From the NCBI RefSeq assembly GCF_900109265.1, contig NZ_FNZM01000004.1, positions 124,001-188,000 of the forward strand: a DNA stretch of 64,000 nucleotides, read 5' to 3'. The stretch comes from Paraburkholderia tropica. Its GTDB lineage: Bacteria; Pseudomonadota; Gammaproteobacteria; Burkholderiales; Burkholderiaceae. The notes below the pieces were generated by a model. It was not told the DNA's origin and searched no databases. It saw only the letters and a list, made by a program, of their open reading frames with translations. Of the stretch, positions 32,930-41,885 are shown piece after piece. The translations under genes were made by a program, and so were the position numbers. Positions within the stretch are counted from its first letter, which is position 1. Each line of letters begins with the position of its first letter.

Positions 32930-33991
32930 ATGAGCCAGAACGCCATCTGCATGCCGTGCCGGCTCGCGGCCATCGCGGCGGTTGTCGTCGGCGCCGCCGG
33001 CGCGTTCGCCTGGACCGCCGGCTGGCTCACGCCCAAACGCGTGAACGCGCCGCACATCATCAACACCTTCGAGTCGAATTACGGCGTGCATGCGGGCTTC
33101 CGGCGCAATCACGCCAAGGGCCTCTGCCTCGAAGGCGAGTTCGAAAGCAACGGCAACGGCGCACGCGTCTCGCGCGCGGCTGTGTTCGCGCCGGGCGAGA
33201 CGCCGGTGATCGGCCGCTTCGCCATTCCGGGCAGCAATCCGTCCGCGCCCGACGCCAGCACGCCGGTACGCAGCATGGCGCTGCTGTTCCAGTTGAAGGA
33301 CGGCGAGCAATGGCGCACCGGCATGAATTCGACGCCCGTTTTTGTGGTTCGGACACCGAAGCAGTTTTATCAGCAACTGGTGGCCTCGAAACCCGACCCG
33401 GCTACCGGCAAGCCCGATCCCGCGAAACTCAACGCGTTTTTTGACGCGAATCCGGAAACGCTGCCGTTCCGGCAATGGTTGAAGTCGCATCCGCCTTCGT
33501 CGAGTTTCGCCAACACCGGCTTCTACGGCATCAACGCGTTCCTCGCCACGGATGCCGAGGACAACACGCGTGCGATCCGCTGGCAGACCGTGCCCGAGAT
33601 CGCCTACGCGCCGCAAAGCGCCGCGCAGAAGAACGATCCGGATTTTCTCGCCGACGATCTCGAAGCACGCCTCGCGCAAGGTCCGCTGCTTTGGCGTCTC
33701 GTGCTGACGGTCGGCCAGCCCGGCGACCCGACCAACGACGCCACGCAGCAATGGCCCGCCGACCGCGAGCAGATCGACGCGGGCACGCTGGTGCTGCGCC
33801 GCGCGACGCCGCAGCGCGAAGGCGCTTGCCGCGACGTGAACTACGACCCGACGATTCTGCCCGACGGCCTGAAACCGTCCGACGATCCGCTGCTCGCGGC
33901 GCGCTCGGCCGCCTATGCCGTTTCGTTCAACCGCCGCACGCGCGAAGAAGCCGCGCAATCGCACGAACCGCACGGAGACACTCAGCCATGA
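32930..33991 (+). CDS. membrane-anchored catalase-related haem protein (SrpA-like)
   Basis: A 353-residue member of the small catalase-related (SrpA-like) family. An N-terminal hydrophobic helix (about 12-32) with a short basic head anchors it facing the periplasm. The distal His is in FRRNHAKGLCLEGEF (H61), and the proximal Tyr is in AARSAAYAVSFNRRT near 330. The protein is shorter than true catalases (about 480), lacking the C-terminal helical domain, so peroxidase or weak catalase activity is expected. The stop overlaps the ATG of a cytochrome b561 gene (ATGA), a strong sign of joint function: electrons from the membrane quinone pool through cytochrome b to the periplasmic peroxidase. AGGAG precedes the ATG at 32930. 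Confidence 0.88.
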   Translation: MSQNAICMPCRLAAIAAVVVGAAGAFAWTAGWLTPKRVNAPHIINTFESNYGVHAGFRRNHAKGLCLEGEFESNGNGARVSRAAVFAPGETPVIGRFAIPGSNPSAPDASTPVRSMALLFQLKDGEQWRTGMNSTPVFVVRTPKQFYQQLVASKPDPATGKPDPAKLNAFFDANPETLPFRQWLKSHPPSSSFANTGFYGINAFLATDAEDNTRAIRWQTVPEIAYAPQSAAQKNDPDFLADDLEARLAQGPLLWRLVLTVGQPGDPTNDATQQWPADREQIDAGTLVLRRATPQREGACRDVNYDPTILPDGLKPSDDPLLAARSAAYAVSFNRRTREEAAQSHEPHGDTQP

Positions 33992-34530
33992 AAACCGGCA
34001 CCCATTTCAGCGGTCTCGCGCGGCTGATTCACTGGTCGATGGCCGTGTTGATCATCGCGATGCTGTTCGTGGGCGTCGGCATGGTCGCGACCGTTTCGCG
34101 CCTGCACGAGACGCTGATCGCGCTGCATCGGCCGCTCGGCATCGCGCTGTTGCTGCTCGTGATCGTGCGCGTGGCCGTGCGCCTCTCGCGCGGCGCGCCC
34201 GCCCTGCCCGCCGATATTCCCGCGTGGCAGCGCAGCGCGGCGCACGCCTCGCATCTCGTGCTGTATGCGTTGATGATCGCGATGCCGCTGATCGGCTGGT
34301 CGATGTTGTCGGCGGGCGGCTATCCGGTCGTGCTCGCAAGCGGCGTGCAGTTGCCGCCGATCGTGCCGCACAACGTCACGCTCTATGCGTGGTTGCGCGC
34401 GGCGCATACGTGGCTCGCGTTCGCGCTGTTCGCGACGGTGTTGATGCATCTCGCGGCCGCGCTATTCCATGCGCTGATCCGCCGCGACGGCGTGCTCGCG
34501 AGCATGGCGCGCGGCGCCGCACGAAACTGA
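33988..34530 (+). CDS. cytochrome b561
   Basis: A 180-residue membrane protein with four helices (about 15-35, 47-66, 85-107, 135-160) and paired His residues suited to two b-type haems: H6 and H15 near the start (FSGLARLIHW), H47 (ALHRPLG), and HASHLVLYALM and RAAHTWLAFALF later. It belongs to the bacterial cytochrome b561 (CybB) type that transfers electrons from ubiquinol. The 4-bp overlap with the catalase-like gene fixes the start and indicates a two-component system delivering electrons for peroxide reduction at the periplasmic side. Confidence 0.92.
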   Translation: MKTGTHFSGLARLIHWSMAVLIIAMLFVGVGMVATVSRLHETLIALHRPLGIALLLLVIVRVAVRLSRGAPALPADIPAWQRSAAHASHLVLYALMIAMPLIGWSMLSAGGYPVVLASGVQLPPIVPHNVTLYAWLRAAHTWLAFALFATVLMHLAAALFHALIRRDGVLASMARGAARN

Positions 34531-34568
34531 CGCGACGCGCGCGGATCAGGCGGAATTCAAGGCGCGAA

Positions 34569-35585
34569 TCAAACGTGCACGTCCTGGCTCGCAACCGGCT
34601 GCACGGGCGGCCCCATGAACTCTTCGCGCAAAGCGTCGCGCGCGCTTTTCCTGCGCACCCACAGCGCCGTGAGGATCGGCACGAGGATCGCCGTGACGAG
34701 GCACGACGTGGCGACCATCGCGGTCGCGGCCGGCACGAGCGGCTTGAAGCGCGGAATCATCTCGCCGATGATCGCGGGGTTCGCCACCGCCGCGCCCGCC
34801 GTCGACGACGCCGCGAGTCCCGCCGCGCCATTGCCGCCCGCGAGCAGACGATCCGCGAGAATCAGCGGAATGCCGGTCACGACGATCACGCCGAGCCCCA
34901 GCATCACGCCCGCGAACCCGCTGTTGACGATCACGCCAAGGTCGATGCCGTTGCCGAGCGCGAAGCCGAAAAACGGAATCAGCGGATGCACGCAGCGTCC
35001 GAACAGATCGCGCAGATCGTGATCGAGATTGCCGAGCACGAAGCCGACGAGAAACGGCAGCACCGCGCCCGCGAACAGACGCGGCTCGAAGAAGGCCACG
35101 CCCGTCGCGCCCAGAATGAGCATGCTGACGAGCGGCCCCGATTCGATCGACATCAGCACGAACGCGCCCGCCTCTTCCTTCGTGCCGTATTGCTGCATGA
35201 CGGCGGCGTAGAGGCCGCCGTTGGTCATGTCCATCGAGGTGGTGATGGCGAGCACCGAAAGCCCCGCGAACAGGCCGGCCTTGACGCCGTCGGCGGGCAG
35301 ATAGCGCGCCGCGACCAGCGTGGCAATCCACGCAACCGCGGTTTTCGTCGCGAGCAAGGTGCCGGATTTGCGCAGCACCGCGCCGGTCGCGCGCAGATCG
35401 ATGGTCGCGCCCATGCAGAAGAACCAGACCGCGAGGATCGGCACGGTCCCGGCGATCAGCCCGTTGGTAAACGAACCGAAGTACTTGCCCGCGCCGGGCG
35501 CGAACGTGTGCACGCAGGCGCCGAGCAGCAAGGGCACCAGCATCAGGCCGCCAGGCACGCGGTCGATGGCCTTCTTCAGCTTCAT
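34569..35585 (-). CDS. kdgT: 2-keto-3-deoxygluconate permease
   Basis: A 338-residue inner-membrane proton symporter of the KdgT family, which imports 2-keto-3-deoxygluconate from pectin or alginate breakdown. It has about ten helices and the family features [20 protein letters not shown] at the start and [20 protein letters not shown] and [20 protein letters not shown] in the middle. AGGAGGAG directly before the ATG at 35585 fixes the start. No kdgK, kdgA or uxu genes lie beside it, so it is either an orphan permease or has drifted to a related keto acid. It is convergent with cytochrome b561, 38 bp apart. Confidence 0.88.
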   Translation of the reverse strand: MKLKKAIDRVPGGLMLVPLLLGACVHTFAPGAGKYFGSFTNGLIAGTVPILAVWFFCMGATIDLRATGAVLRKSGTLLATKTAVAWIATLVAARYLPADGVKAGLFAGLSVLAITTSMDMTNGGLYAAVMQQYGTKEEAGAFVLMSIESGPLVSMLILGATGVAFFEPRLFAGAVLPFLVGFVLGNLDHDLRDLFGRCVHPLIPFFGFALGNGIDLGVIVNSGFAGVMLGLGVIVVTGIPLILADRLLAGGNGAAGLAASSTAGAAVANPAIIGEMIPRFKPLVPAATAMVATSCLVTAILVPILTALWVRRKSARDALREEFMGPPVQPVASQDVHV

Positions 35586-35811
35586 GCCTCCTCCTGGATG
35601 TCTCATCCACGCCGGATCGGCACGCACGCGCATGGCGTCCGGGTTCTAGTCGCGACTCCCTGACGAAAAAATATAGCAGCCTGAAAGGCGAGCGAATTCG
35701 ATTTTTAATCGTTGCCCGCTCATCGTTTACCCCGCAAATTGAGGGCGATTTCCCACTATCTGGGGTTTGATGTGACGTGGATATTTTCGCGGCGCGAGCG
35801 CGCCGCCCGGT

Positions 35812-37305
35812 TCAGCTTTTGAGCGGACTTTGCGAAGCGCTGTGCCAGCCCAGACCCAGACTCTTCTGCAAGGAGACGAAGTCCTTGAGCAACTGCGCCT
35901 GCGCGGACACCACGTCCTGTTGCGCTGCAAACTCGGCGCGCTGCGTATCGAGCAGATCGACGAGGCTCGACGCACCCGCACGATAACGCTGACGCATCAG
36001 CGTGGCCGAGCGTTCCGCCGACGCCTGCACTTTCTGCAGCGTCACCACGTGCTCGCGCTGATAGCCATAGCGCGAGAGCGCGCCATTGGCGTCCTGCAAC
36101 GCGGCGAGCACCGTTTTTTCGTAACGCACTTCGGCTTCGTCGCGCGAGGCTTCTGCGCCACGCACGGCACCGGCCGTGCGGCCGAAATCAAACAGATTCC
36201 ATTGCAGATACGGCGCGCCCACCCAGCTGAAATTGCGCTTGCGCATCAGATGGCCCGGATCGGCGGCGGTGAAGCCAAGGTCGCCGAACAGCGTGAGCTT
36301 CGGAAAATAGTCGGCCACGTGCTGGCCAATCTGCGCATTGCTCGACGCAAGCCTGCGCTCGGCAGCGCGAATGTCGGGGCGCTGCGCGAGCACGGTTGCG
36401 GGATCGCTGACCGTGACGGTGGCGGGCAACGTCGGCAACGGGCTCGGCGCGGCCAGTTCCGCGTCGAGCGCGCCGGGCGCCTTGCCCGTGAGCACCGCGA
36501 GCTGATCGAGCGACATCTCCACTTGCGCGGCGAGCGGCGCAAGCGTCGAGCGCGTGTTTTCGACCTGCGTGGTCAGACGCTCGACGTCCACCTCGGCGGC
36601 CGTGCCGCCCGCGCGGCGCTGCTCGGTCAGCGTAAGCGACTGCTGCTGAATCTCCGCCGTGCGCTGCGCAAGCGCGAAACGCTGCTGCTCGTCGCGCAGA
36701 TCGATATAGGCCTGCGCCACTTCGGCCGCGAGCGACACCTGCGTGTCGGCGAGATCGGCGGATACGGCGTCGGCTTCGTCGGTGGCCGCTTCCACCGCGC
36801 GGCGCGTGCCGCCGAACAGGTCGATTTCCCACGACGCGTCGAAGCCCGCCGTATAGAACTGCAGCGGCCCGCGTCCCGAACCCGAACTCCCCGACGACTG
36901 CGAGAGCGTACTGAGATCGGGTTCGCGCATGCGCGGCGCGGCGACCGCGGCCGACACCTTCGGCAATTCGGCCGCGCGCTGTTGCTGCAGTTGCGCACGC
37001 GATTCGCGCAGCCGCGCCTGCGCGACGCGCACATCGGGATTGTGTTCGAGCGCCGCCGCGATCAGCGCGTTCAGATGCGGATCGTCGAGCGCGGTCCACC
37101 AGTCGCTCGGCGCGCGCGCCGTCGTCACGCCCTGCGCGGGCGTACGCACGAAGTTCGCGGCGCTCGCGGCTTCGGGCGCGACCGCGGGCGCGCCGTGATA
37201 GTCGGGGCCCACGGTGCAGGCCGACAGCACGCATGCACCGGCGAGCAGCGTGAGGCGCGTGAAGGGCTTTGCCCGAGGAAAGCGGTAAGAACGAATGGCC
37301 GTCAT
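35812..37305 (-). CDS. NodT/OprM-type outer-membrane efflux lipoprotein
   Basis: A 497-residue outer-membrane channel of an RND/MFS tripartite pump. The lipoprotein signal ends in LSAC (Cys about 30), followed by TVGPDYHGAP, the standard opening of the NodT family. Two outer-membrane efflux repeats follow (about 75-260 and 290-480) with long coiled-coil helices (ARLRESRAQLQQQRAAELPK) and typical NodT blocks SWEIDLFGGTRRAVEAATDE and YLQWNLFDFGRTAGAVRGAE. It lies 18 bp after the EmrB gene on the same strand and completes the pump. The hairpin at 35789-35806 follows it. Confidence 0.93.
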   Translation of the reverse strand: MTAIRSYRFPRAKPFTRLTLLAGACVLSACTVGPDYHGAPAVAPEAASAANFVRTPAQGVTTARAPSDWWTALDDPHLNALIAAALEHNPDVRVAQARLRESRAQLQQQRAAELPKVSAAVAAPRMREPDLSTLSQSSGSSGSGRGPLQFYTAGFDASWEIDLFGGTRRAVEAATDEADAVSADLADTQVSLAAEVAQAYIDLRDEQQRFALAQRTAEIQQQSLTLTEQRRAGGTAAEVDVERLTTQVENTRSTLAPLAAQVEMSLDQLAVLTGKAPGALDAELAAPSPLPTLPATVTVSDPATVLAQRPDIRAAERRLASSNAQIGQHVADYFPKLTLFGDLGFTAADPGHLMRKRNFSWVGAPYLQWNLFDFGRTAGAVRGAEASRDEAEVRYEKTVLAALQDANGALSRYGYQREHVVTLQKVQASAERSATLMRQRYRAGASSLVDLLDTQRAEFAAQQDVVSAQAQLLKDFVSLQKSLGLGWHSASQSPLKS

Positions 37306-37323
37306 GAGTCGAATATTGAAGCG

Positions 37324-38940
37324 TCAGTGGCCGGCGGACGGCGGCTTCGCGCCGGGCTGCGGTTTCTTGAGCATGAGCGCGAGCGGCACGCACGCCGCGA
37401 GCGCAATACCGAGCACCCAGAATGTTTCGGAGTACGTCATCACCATCGATTGCTGCTGGATCTGCGAAGCGATCTGGGCAAGCGAGATCATCTTCGAATA
37501 GGCCATGTCGCCGTTCTGCGCAAACCAGCTGGCCGCGCCGTTCGCGAGTCGCTCCTGACCGATCAGCGAATTCGCGCTGATCGACTCGCGCAACATGGCC
37601 GTGTGGAAGGTCTCGCGCCGATCGATCAGCGTGCCGATGATCGCGAGCCCCACCGAGCCGCCGAGATTGCGCGCCATGTTGTAGAGACCCGCCGCATCGC
37701 CGGAATCCTCGCGCGCGACCGCCGCCATCGAGGCCTGATTCAGCGGCATCATCGCGAGCATCTGCGCCACGCCGCGAATCAGCTGCGACCACACGAAATC
37801 GTGGCCCACGCTCTGCGCGGTCAGCGAAATATCGAGCATGCAGTTCAGCGTGAACAGCAGCAGGCCGCTCACCACCAGCACGCGGAAATCGACCTTCGCG
37901 AGCAGACGCGGCAGAATCGGCATCACGAGGAAGGCCGGCAGCCCGGACAGCAGCATGATCGCGCCCGATTGCTCCGCGTTGTATCCAGCGACGAGGCTCA
38001 AAAACTGCGGCAGCAGATACGAAATGCCATAGAGGCCCGCGCCCACCGCCGACACGATGACGATCACGCTCGCGTAGCGCGGGTTGCGCATGAGCGAGAG
38101 CCGCAAGATGGGCTTCTTCGCGACGAACTGCGAGATCGCGATCAGCACCATGCCCGCGAGCGACACGCAGCTCAGCGTGACGATCATGCTCGATTCGAAC
38201 CAGCGCTCGCGTTGACCCTCTTCGAGCACGACCGTGAGCGTGCTCAGGCCGACCGCGAGACCGACGATGCCCAGCCAGTCGGCCTTGAAAAAAGCCTCCC
38301 AGTGCGGACGGTCGGCGGGCAGGCCCACGATCAGCAGCGTAATCAGCGCGATACACACGGGCAGGTTGATGAAGAAGCACCAGCTCCAGCTGATGTTCTC
38401 CGCGAGCCAACCGCCCACCACGGGCCCGAGCAACGGCCCGAGCAGCACGATGAGCCCGAACACCGTCATGCCCACAGGTAGCTGCGAAAGCGGCAGCCGC
38501 GTGCGGATGATGGTCTGCGCCGTGGGGATCATCGCGCCGCCGGTGAAGCCCTGGCCGATGCGGCCCGCGATCATCACGGCGAGCGTGCTCGACCAGCCGC
38601 ACATCATCGAGAAGCCGATAAAGAGCGCGGCATTCGCCAGCAGAAAGTTTCGGAGTCCGAACACACGCGTGAGCCACGCGGCGAGCGGAATCATCACGAT
38701 CTCGGACATCAGATAGCCCGTGGAAATCCACGTGCCTTCGGTGCCGGTCGCGCCGATTTCGCCCTGGATCTGCGGCAGCGCCGAGTTCGTGATGGAGATG
38801 TCGAGCGTGGCCATCAACGCGCCCAGCGCGCCGGCGGCCACCGCGATCCAGTCGGCGACGCCCGCGCGCTGCTCGCCGTGCGGCTGCGGCGCGGCGGGTG
38901 CTTGCGCGGCGTTGGGTGGGACGTTGGGTACGTCAGCCAC
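37324..38940 (-). CDS. emrB: DHA2-family MFS multidrug exporter (EmrB-like)
   Basis: A 538-residue inner-membrane drug/proton antiporter with 14 helices. EmrB-type markers: ATLDISITNSALPQIQGEIG in helix 1, WISTGYLMSEIVMIPLAAWL, the motif C region GPVVGGWLAENISWSWCFFI, and a C-terminal periplasmic loop MVMTYSETFW. GTG at 38940 is chosen because it overlaps the end of the upstream emrA gene by 8 bp and starts the natural N-terminus; no ATG lies before helix 1. It is the second gene of emrA-emrB-NodT, opposite a TetR gene that presumably represses the operon. Substrates are not readable. Confidence 0.93.
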   Translation of the reverse strand: MADVPNVPPNAAQAPAAPQPHGEQRAGVADWIAVAAGALGALMATLDISITNSALPQIQGEIGATGTEGTWISTGYLMSEIVMIPLAAWLTRVFGLRNFLLANAALFIGFSMMCGWSSTLAVMIAGRIGQGFTGGAMIPTAQTIIRTRLPLSQLPVGMTVFGLIVLLGPLLGPVVGGWLAENISWSWCFFINLPVCIALITLLIVGLPADRPHWEAFFKADWLGIVGLAVGLSTLTVVLEEGQRERWFESSMIVTLSCVSLAGMVLIAISQFVAKKPILRLSLMRNPRYASVIVIVSAVGAGLYGISYLLPQFLSLVAGYNAEQSGAIMLLSGLPAFLVMPILPRLLAKVDFRVLVVSGLLLFTLNCMLDISLTAQSVGHDFVWSQLIRGVAQMLAMMPLNQASMAAVAREDSGDAAGLYNMARNLGGSVGLAIIGTLIDRRETFHTAMLRESISANSLIGQERLANGAASWFAQNGDMAYSKMISLAQIASQIQQQSMVMTYSETFWVLGIALAACVPLALMLKKPQPGAKPPSAGH

Positions 38941-40120
38941 GATGGTTCTCTGCGTCGATGCGGCGATCGTCGTCGCGCGCCGAACGCGTATCGACGTCGA
39001 CATTCACGGACATGCCGGGCAGCAGCACCGAGCGCGTTTCCGGCCCGACGTCGAGACGAATGCGCACCGGCACGCGCTGCACGATCTTCGTGAAGTTGCC
39101 GGTGGCGTTTTCCGGCGGCAGCAGCGCGAACTGCGCGCCCGTGCCCGGCGCAAAGCTGTCGACCACGCCATGCAGCGTGTGACCCGACAAGGCGTCGACG
39201 CGCATTTCCACCGGTTGCCCCACGCGCATGCGGCCGATCTGCGTTTCCTTGAAGTTCGCCGTGAGATAGGTCTGCTGGACCGGCACCACAGTCAGCATGC
39301 GCGTGCCCGGCTGCACGTACTGGCCCACGCGCACGGTGCGATCGCCGACGCGGCCGGACAGCGCCGCCTTCACGACGGTGTTGTCGAGATCGAGCTGCGA
39401 TTGCGCCGCGCTCGCGCGCGCCGCTTCGAGCTGGGCGCGCGCCTGCGCGAGTTGCGCCGTGAGCGCGGCAATCTGCGAACGCGCCGCCTCGACCGACGCC
39501 GAATCCGCCGCCAGCGTCGCCTGTGCCTGATCGCGCGTGCTCTTGAGTTCGGTGAGACGCTCGACCGTTTCCGCGCCCGTGGCCGCCAGCGGCGCGTAAC
39601 GCGCGACTTCGTCCTGCGCGTGCCGCAAGCTCACGCGCGCCACGTCCTGCTGCGCCTGGGTCTGCGCGATGTTCGCGCGCTGCTGAACGAGTTGCGCCTC
39701 GGCGTGCTGAATGTCGGCCTGGCGCGCATCGACGGTGGCGTTGGCCTGATCGAGCGCGACTTGATACTGGCGCGCGTCGAGTTTCACCAGCGGATCGCCG
39801 GCCTTCACGGCCTGGTTGTCGGCGACGAAGACGTCGGTGATATAGCCGCTGACTTTCGGCGCGACGGTGACGCTGTCGGCCTGAAGATAGGCGTCGTCGG
39901 TGCTCTCGATGAAGCGGCCGACCCGCCACCAGTGACCGAGCCACGTCGCGCCCGCGAGCAGCGCCACGATGCAGAGGCCGATCAGGACGATGCGCTTCTT
40001 GCCCGACTTGTTGCCGGTCTTGTCGCCGGTCTTGTTATCGGCGGTTTGAATATCGCGCTTATCGGGTGAATGGGTGTCGCTCGACGCATCTCGTCCGGGC
40101 GCACCTGCGGTCGTTGACAT
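38933..40120 (-). CDS. emrA: HlyD-family membrane fusion protein (EmrA-like)
   Basis: A 395-residue periplasmic adaptor. A single membrane helix at about 43-63 (IVLIGLCIVALLAGATWLGH) follows a hydrophilic Asp/Lys-rich head. Then come the first lipoyl half (STDDAYLQADSVTVAPKVSG), a long alpha-hairpin rich in Gln and Ala (about 115-230), the second lipoyl half (ALSGRVGDRTVRVGQYVQPG) and a beta-barrel domain. It links EmrB to the outer-membrane channel. It is the first gene of the operon, with a promoter between it and the divergent tetR. Start at 40120. Confidence 0.94.
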   Translation of the reverse strand: MSTTAGAPGRDASSDTHSPDKRDIQTADNKTGDKTGNKSGKKRIVLIGLCIVALLAGATWLGHWWRVGRFIESTDDAYLQADSVTVAPKVSGYITDVFVADNQAVKAGDPLVKLDARQYQVALDQANATVDARQADIQHAEAQLVQQRANIAQTQAQQDVARVSLRHAQDEVARYAPLAATGAETVERLTELKSTRDQAQATLAADSASVEAARSQIAALTAQLAQARAQLEAARASAAQSQLDLDNTVVKAALSGRVGDRTVRVGQYVQPGTRMLTVVPVQQTYLTANFKETQIGRMRVGQPVEMRVDALSGHTLHGVVDSFAPGTGAQFALLPPENATGNFTKIVQRVPVRIRLDVGPETRSVLLPGMSVNVDVDTRSARDDDRRIDAENHRG

Positions 40121-40138
40121 GTTCTTATCAGTCTCAAT

Positions 40139-40164
40139 TTATTCCAGTTGGCAAAATTATTCCA
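40139..40164. promoter_or_regulatory. direct repeats in the emrA-tetR divergent promoter
   Basis: TTATTCCA occurs at 40139-40146 and 40157-40164 (18-bp period) in the 102-bp AT-rich gap between divergent emrA and tetR. It is a candidate operator for the TetR protein, weakened by the fact that TetR sites are normally palindromic. Confidence 0.4.
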
Positions 40165-40222
40165 TCCGGAAAAATTGTGTCAAGTGATATATTTCGAGAA
40201 ATCCGATCGCTACCCGAATCAC

Positions 40223-40990
40223 ATGAACGACACGAAACCGCTACGGCGTCCCAAAGCGGGCGGCTACGCGCGCGGCGACGAAACGCGCCGCAAGATTATC
40301 GAAGCGGCCATCAGCCTGTTTGGCAAGCACGGTTTCGAAGGCGCCTCCACCCGGGATATCGCCGCGCGCGCGGGCGTCAATGCGCCGGCCCTGCAGTACT
40401 ACTTTGAGAGTAAGGAAGGGCTGTACTGCGCGTGCGCCGAATCGCTCGCCGACGAGTCATGGCAATCCTTCGAGCCCGCCGTGCTGCGCGCACGCGCCGT
40501 GCTCGAACGCAACGGCGACACCGCCGAGCTGATCGACGCGTTTCTCGACATTCAGCGCGCCGTCGCCGATCGCACCTTCGTCAAGCGCAGCGACCCCGAC
40601 CAGCGGCTCTTTTTCGCGCGCGAGCAAGGCGGCGGCGAACCGGAATCGGGCTCCGAAGTCCTGCGCCAGCGCGTACGCGCGCCGCTCAACGAGGTGAACA
40701 TCACGCTGCTCGCCCGCATCAGCGGCATGAGCGCTGACGATCCGCTCACCGTCATGCGGATGCTCAGCCTCTACGGCCAGTTTCTGCTGTTCTACATCGC
40801 GCGCCGCGTGACGCTGTCGACGCTGAAATGGGACGATATCGACGCCGAAAGAGCCGAGTTTCTGAAAGCGAATATCGCCGATCAAACCCGCGTGCTGCTC
40901 GAGCACTGGAGCCGCCAGGGCGGCACGGACGGCGAAAAGCGCGTCGCCGAGAAAACGGATTCGACGCCCGCGAAAACCGCCACGCGCTGA
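40223..40990 (+). CDS. TetR-family regulator (CecR/YbiH-like), efflux repressor
   Basis: A 255-residue regulator. The DNA-binding helix-turn-helix is at about 18-66 (ETRRKIIEAAISLFGKHGFE, STRDIAARAGVNAPALQYYF). The C-terminal ligand domain carries the CerR/DUF1956 features of YbiH-type proteins (RLFFAREQ, SGMSADDPLTVMRMLSLYGQ). E. coli YbiH (CecR) controls drug-resistance genes including an MFS/HlyD system, which matches the divergent emrAB-nodT operon here. I take the ATG at 40223; a TTG at 40148 is also in frame. No clear ribosome site precedes either. A terminator hairpin follows. Confidence 0.87.
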   Translation: MNDTKPLRRPKAGGYARGDETRRKIIEAAISLFGKHGFEGASTRDIAARAGVNAPALQYYFESKEGLYCACAESLADESWQSFEPAVLRARAVLERNGDTAELIDAFLDIQRAVADRTFVKRSDPDQRLFFAREQGGGEPESGSEVLRQRVRAPLNEVNITLLARISGMSADDPLTVMRMLSLYGQFLLFYIARRVTLSTLKWDDIDAERAEFLKANIADQTRVLLEHWSRQGGTDGEKRVAEKTDSTPAKTATR

Positions 40991-41045
40991 GCGATCGCGC
41001 TTCGCGTTTCCTCACGGAAACGCGAACGACGATGCGACGCGTATC

Positions 41046-41074
41046 GGAAACTCGCGTGCATGCGCGAGTTTTCC
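41046..41074 (+). terminator. terminator after the efflux TetR gene
   Basis: An 8-bp stem AACTCGCG / CGCGAGTT (41049-41056 with 41063-41070) with a TGCATG loop, extended by GGA / TCC, followed by T4. It is nested inside a longer inverted repeat ATCGGAAA ... TTTCCGAT (41043-41085). A separate 9-bp hairpin (CGCGTTTCC / GGAAACGCG) lies at 41003-41024. Confidence 0.6.
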
Positions 41075-41147
41075 CGGTTTCCGATCCGACACAGCCAACG
41101 CGCTACGCGCGCCCGGCGCCCGGCGCCCGGCGCTCAGCAATCCACAA

Positions 41148-41828
41148 TCAGCAATCGGCCCACATGCGCAGCAGATTGTGATAACAGCCGGTGAGCTGCA
41201 CGAGCGATTCGTCGCTGGCGTTCTGCATCGTGAGCCGCTGGATCGCGACGTCCATATCGAGCAGCAGCGCGCGCTGCGCGTCCTCGCGCACGAGGCTTTC
41301 GATCCAGAAGAACGACGCGATGCGCTCGCCGCGCGTGACCGGCTCGACTTTGTGCACGCTCGACCCCGGATACAGGATTATGTGCCCTGCGGGCAGCTTC
41401 ACGCGCTGCTCGCCATAGGTGTCGCGAATCACGAGTTCGCCGCCATCGTAGCTCGCCGGATCGGCGAGAAACAACGTGGCGGACAGATCGGTTCGCACCC
41501 GCTCACGTGACGCGCGAATACCGCGCACTGCGTTATCGATATGGAATCCGAATGATTCTCCAATTCCATAACTGTTGAACAGCGGCGGATAAATACGCTT
41601 CGGCAGCGCCGCCGACATGAACACCGCATCCTTCGCGAGACGGTCGATAATCTCGTCGCCGATCTCGCGTGCGAGCGGATCGTCGCCACCGAGTTGGCGA
41701 TTGTGTTTGACGCGCTGCGATTGCGCGCCCGCCGTCGCCTTGCCGTCGATCCATTGCGCCGCGCGCAACCGCTCGACCCGCACCTTCGATTCCTGCGGGC
41801 TGAATACGCCCGGAATTTCCACGATCAT
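41148..41828 (-). CDS. piuC: PKHD-type Fe(II)/2-oxoglutarate hydroxylase PiuC
   Basis: A 226-residue cytoplasmic oxygenase of the PKHD/PiuC family. Iron ligands H96 and D98 (SFGFHIDNA) and H159 ([10 protein letters not shown]), with R169 (TRGER) for 2-oxoglutarate, are all present in the expected spacing. PiuC genes accompany catecholate-siderophore receptors and are iron-regulated; their substrate is not established. It lies 57 bp downstream of the TonB receptor gene on the same strand and is surely co-transcribed, under the Fur-like site at 44376-44400. The start at 41828 ([14 protein letters not shown]) matches the family. Confidence 0.93.
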   Translation of the reverse strand: MIVEIPGVFSPQESKVRVERLRAAQWIDGKATAGAQSQRVKHNRQLGGDDPLAREIGDEIIDRLAKDAVFMSAALPKRIYPPLFNSYGIGESFGFHIDNAVRGIRASRERVRTDLSATLFLADPASYDGGELVIRDTYGEQRVKLPAGHIILYPGSSVHKVEPVTRGERIASFFWIESLVREDAQRALLLDMDVAIQRLTMQNASDESLVQLTGCYHNLLRMWADC

Positions 41829-41885
41829 CGTTTCACTCTGTGCATCGTCTGAATGGGCGAGCGGCGGCGCCGCTCGCGAAAACCG

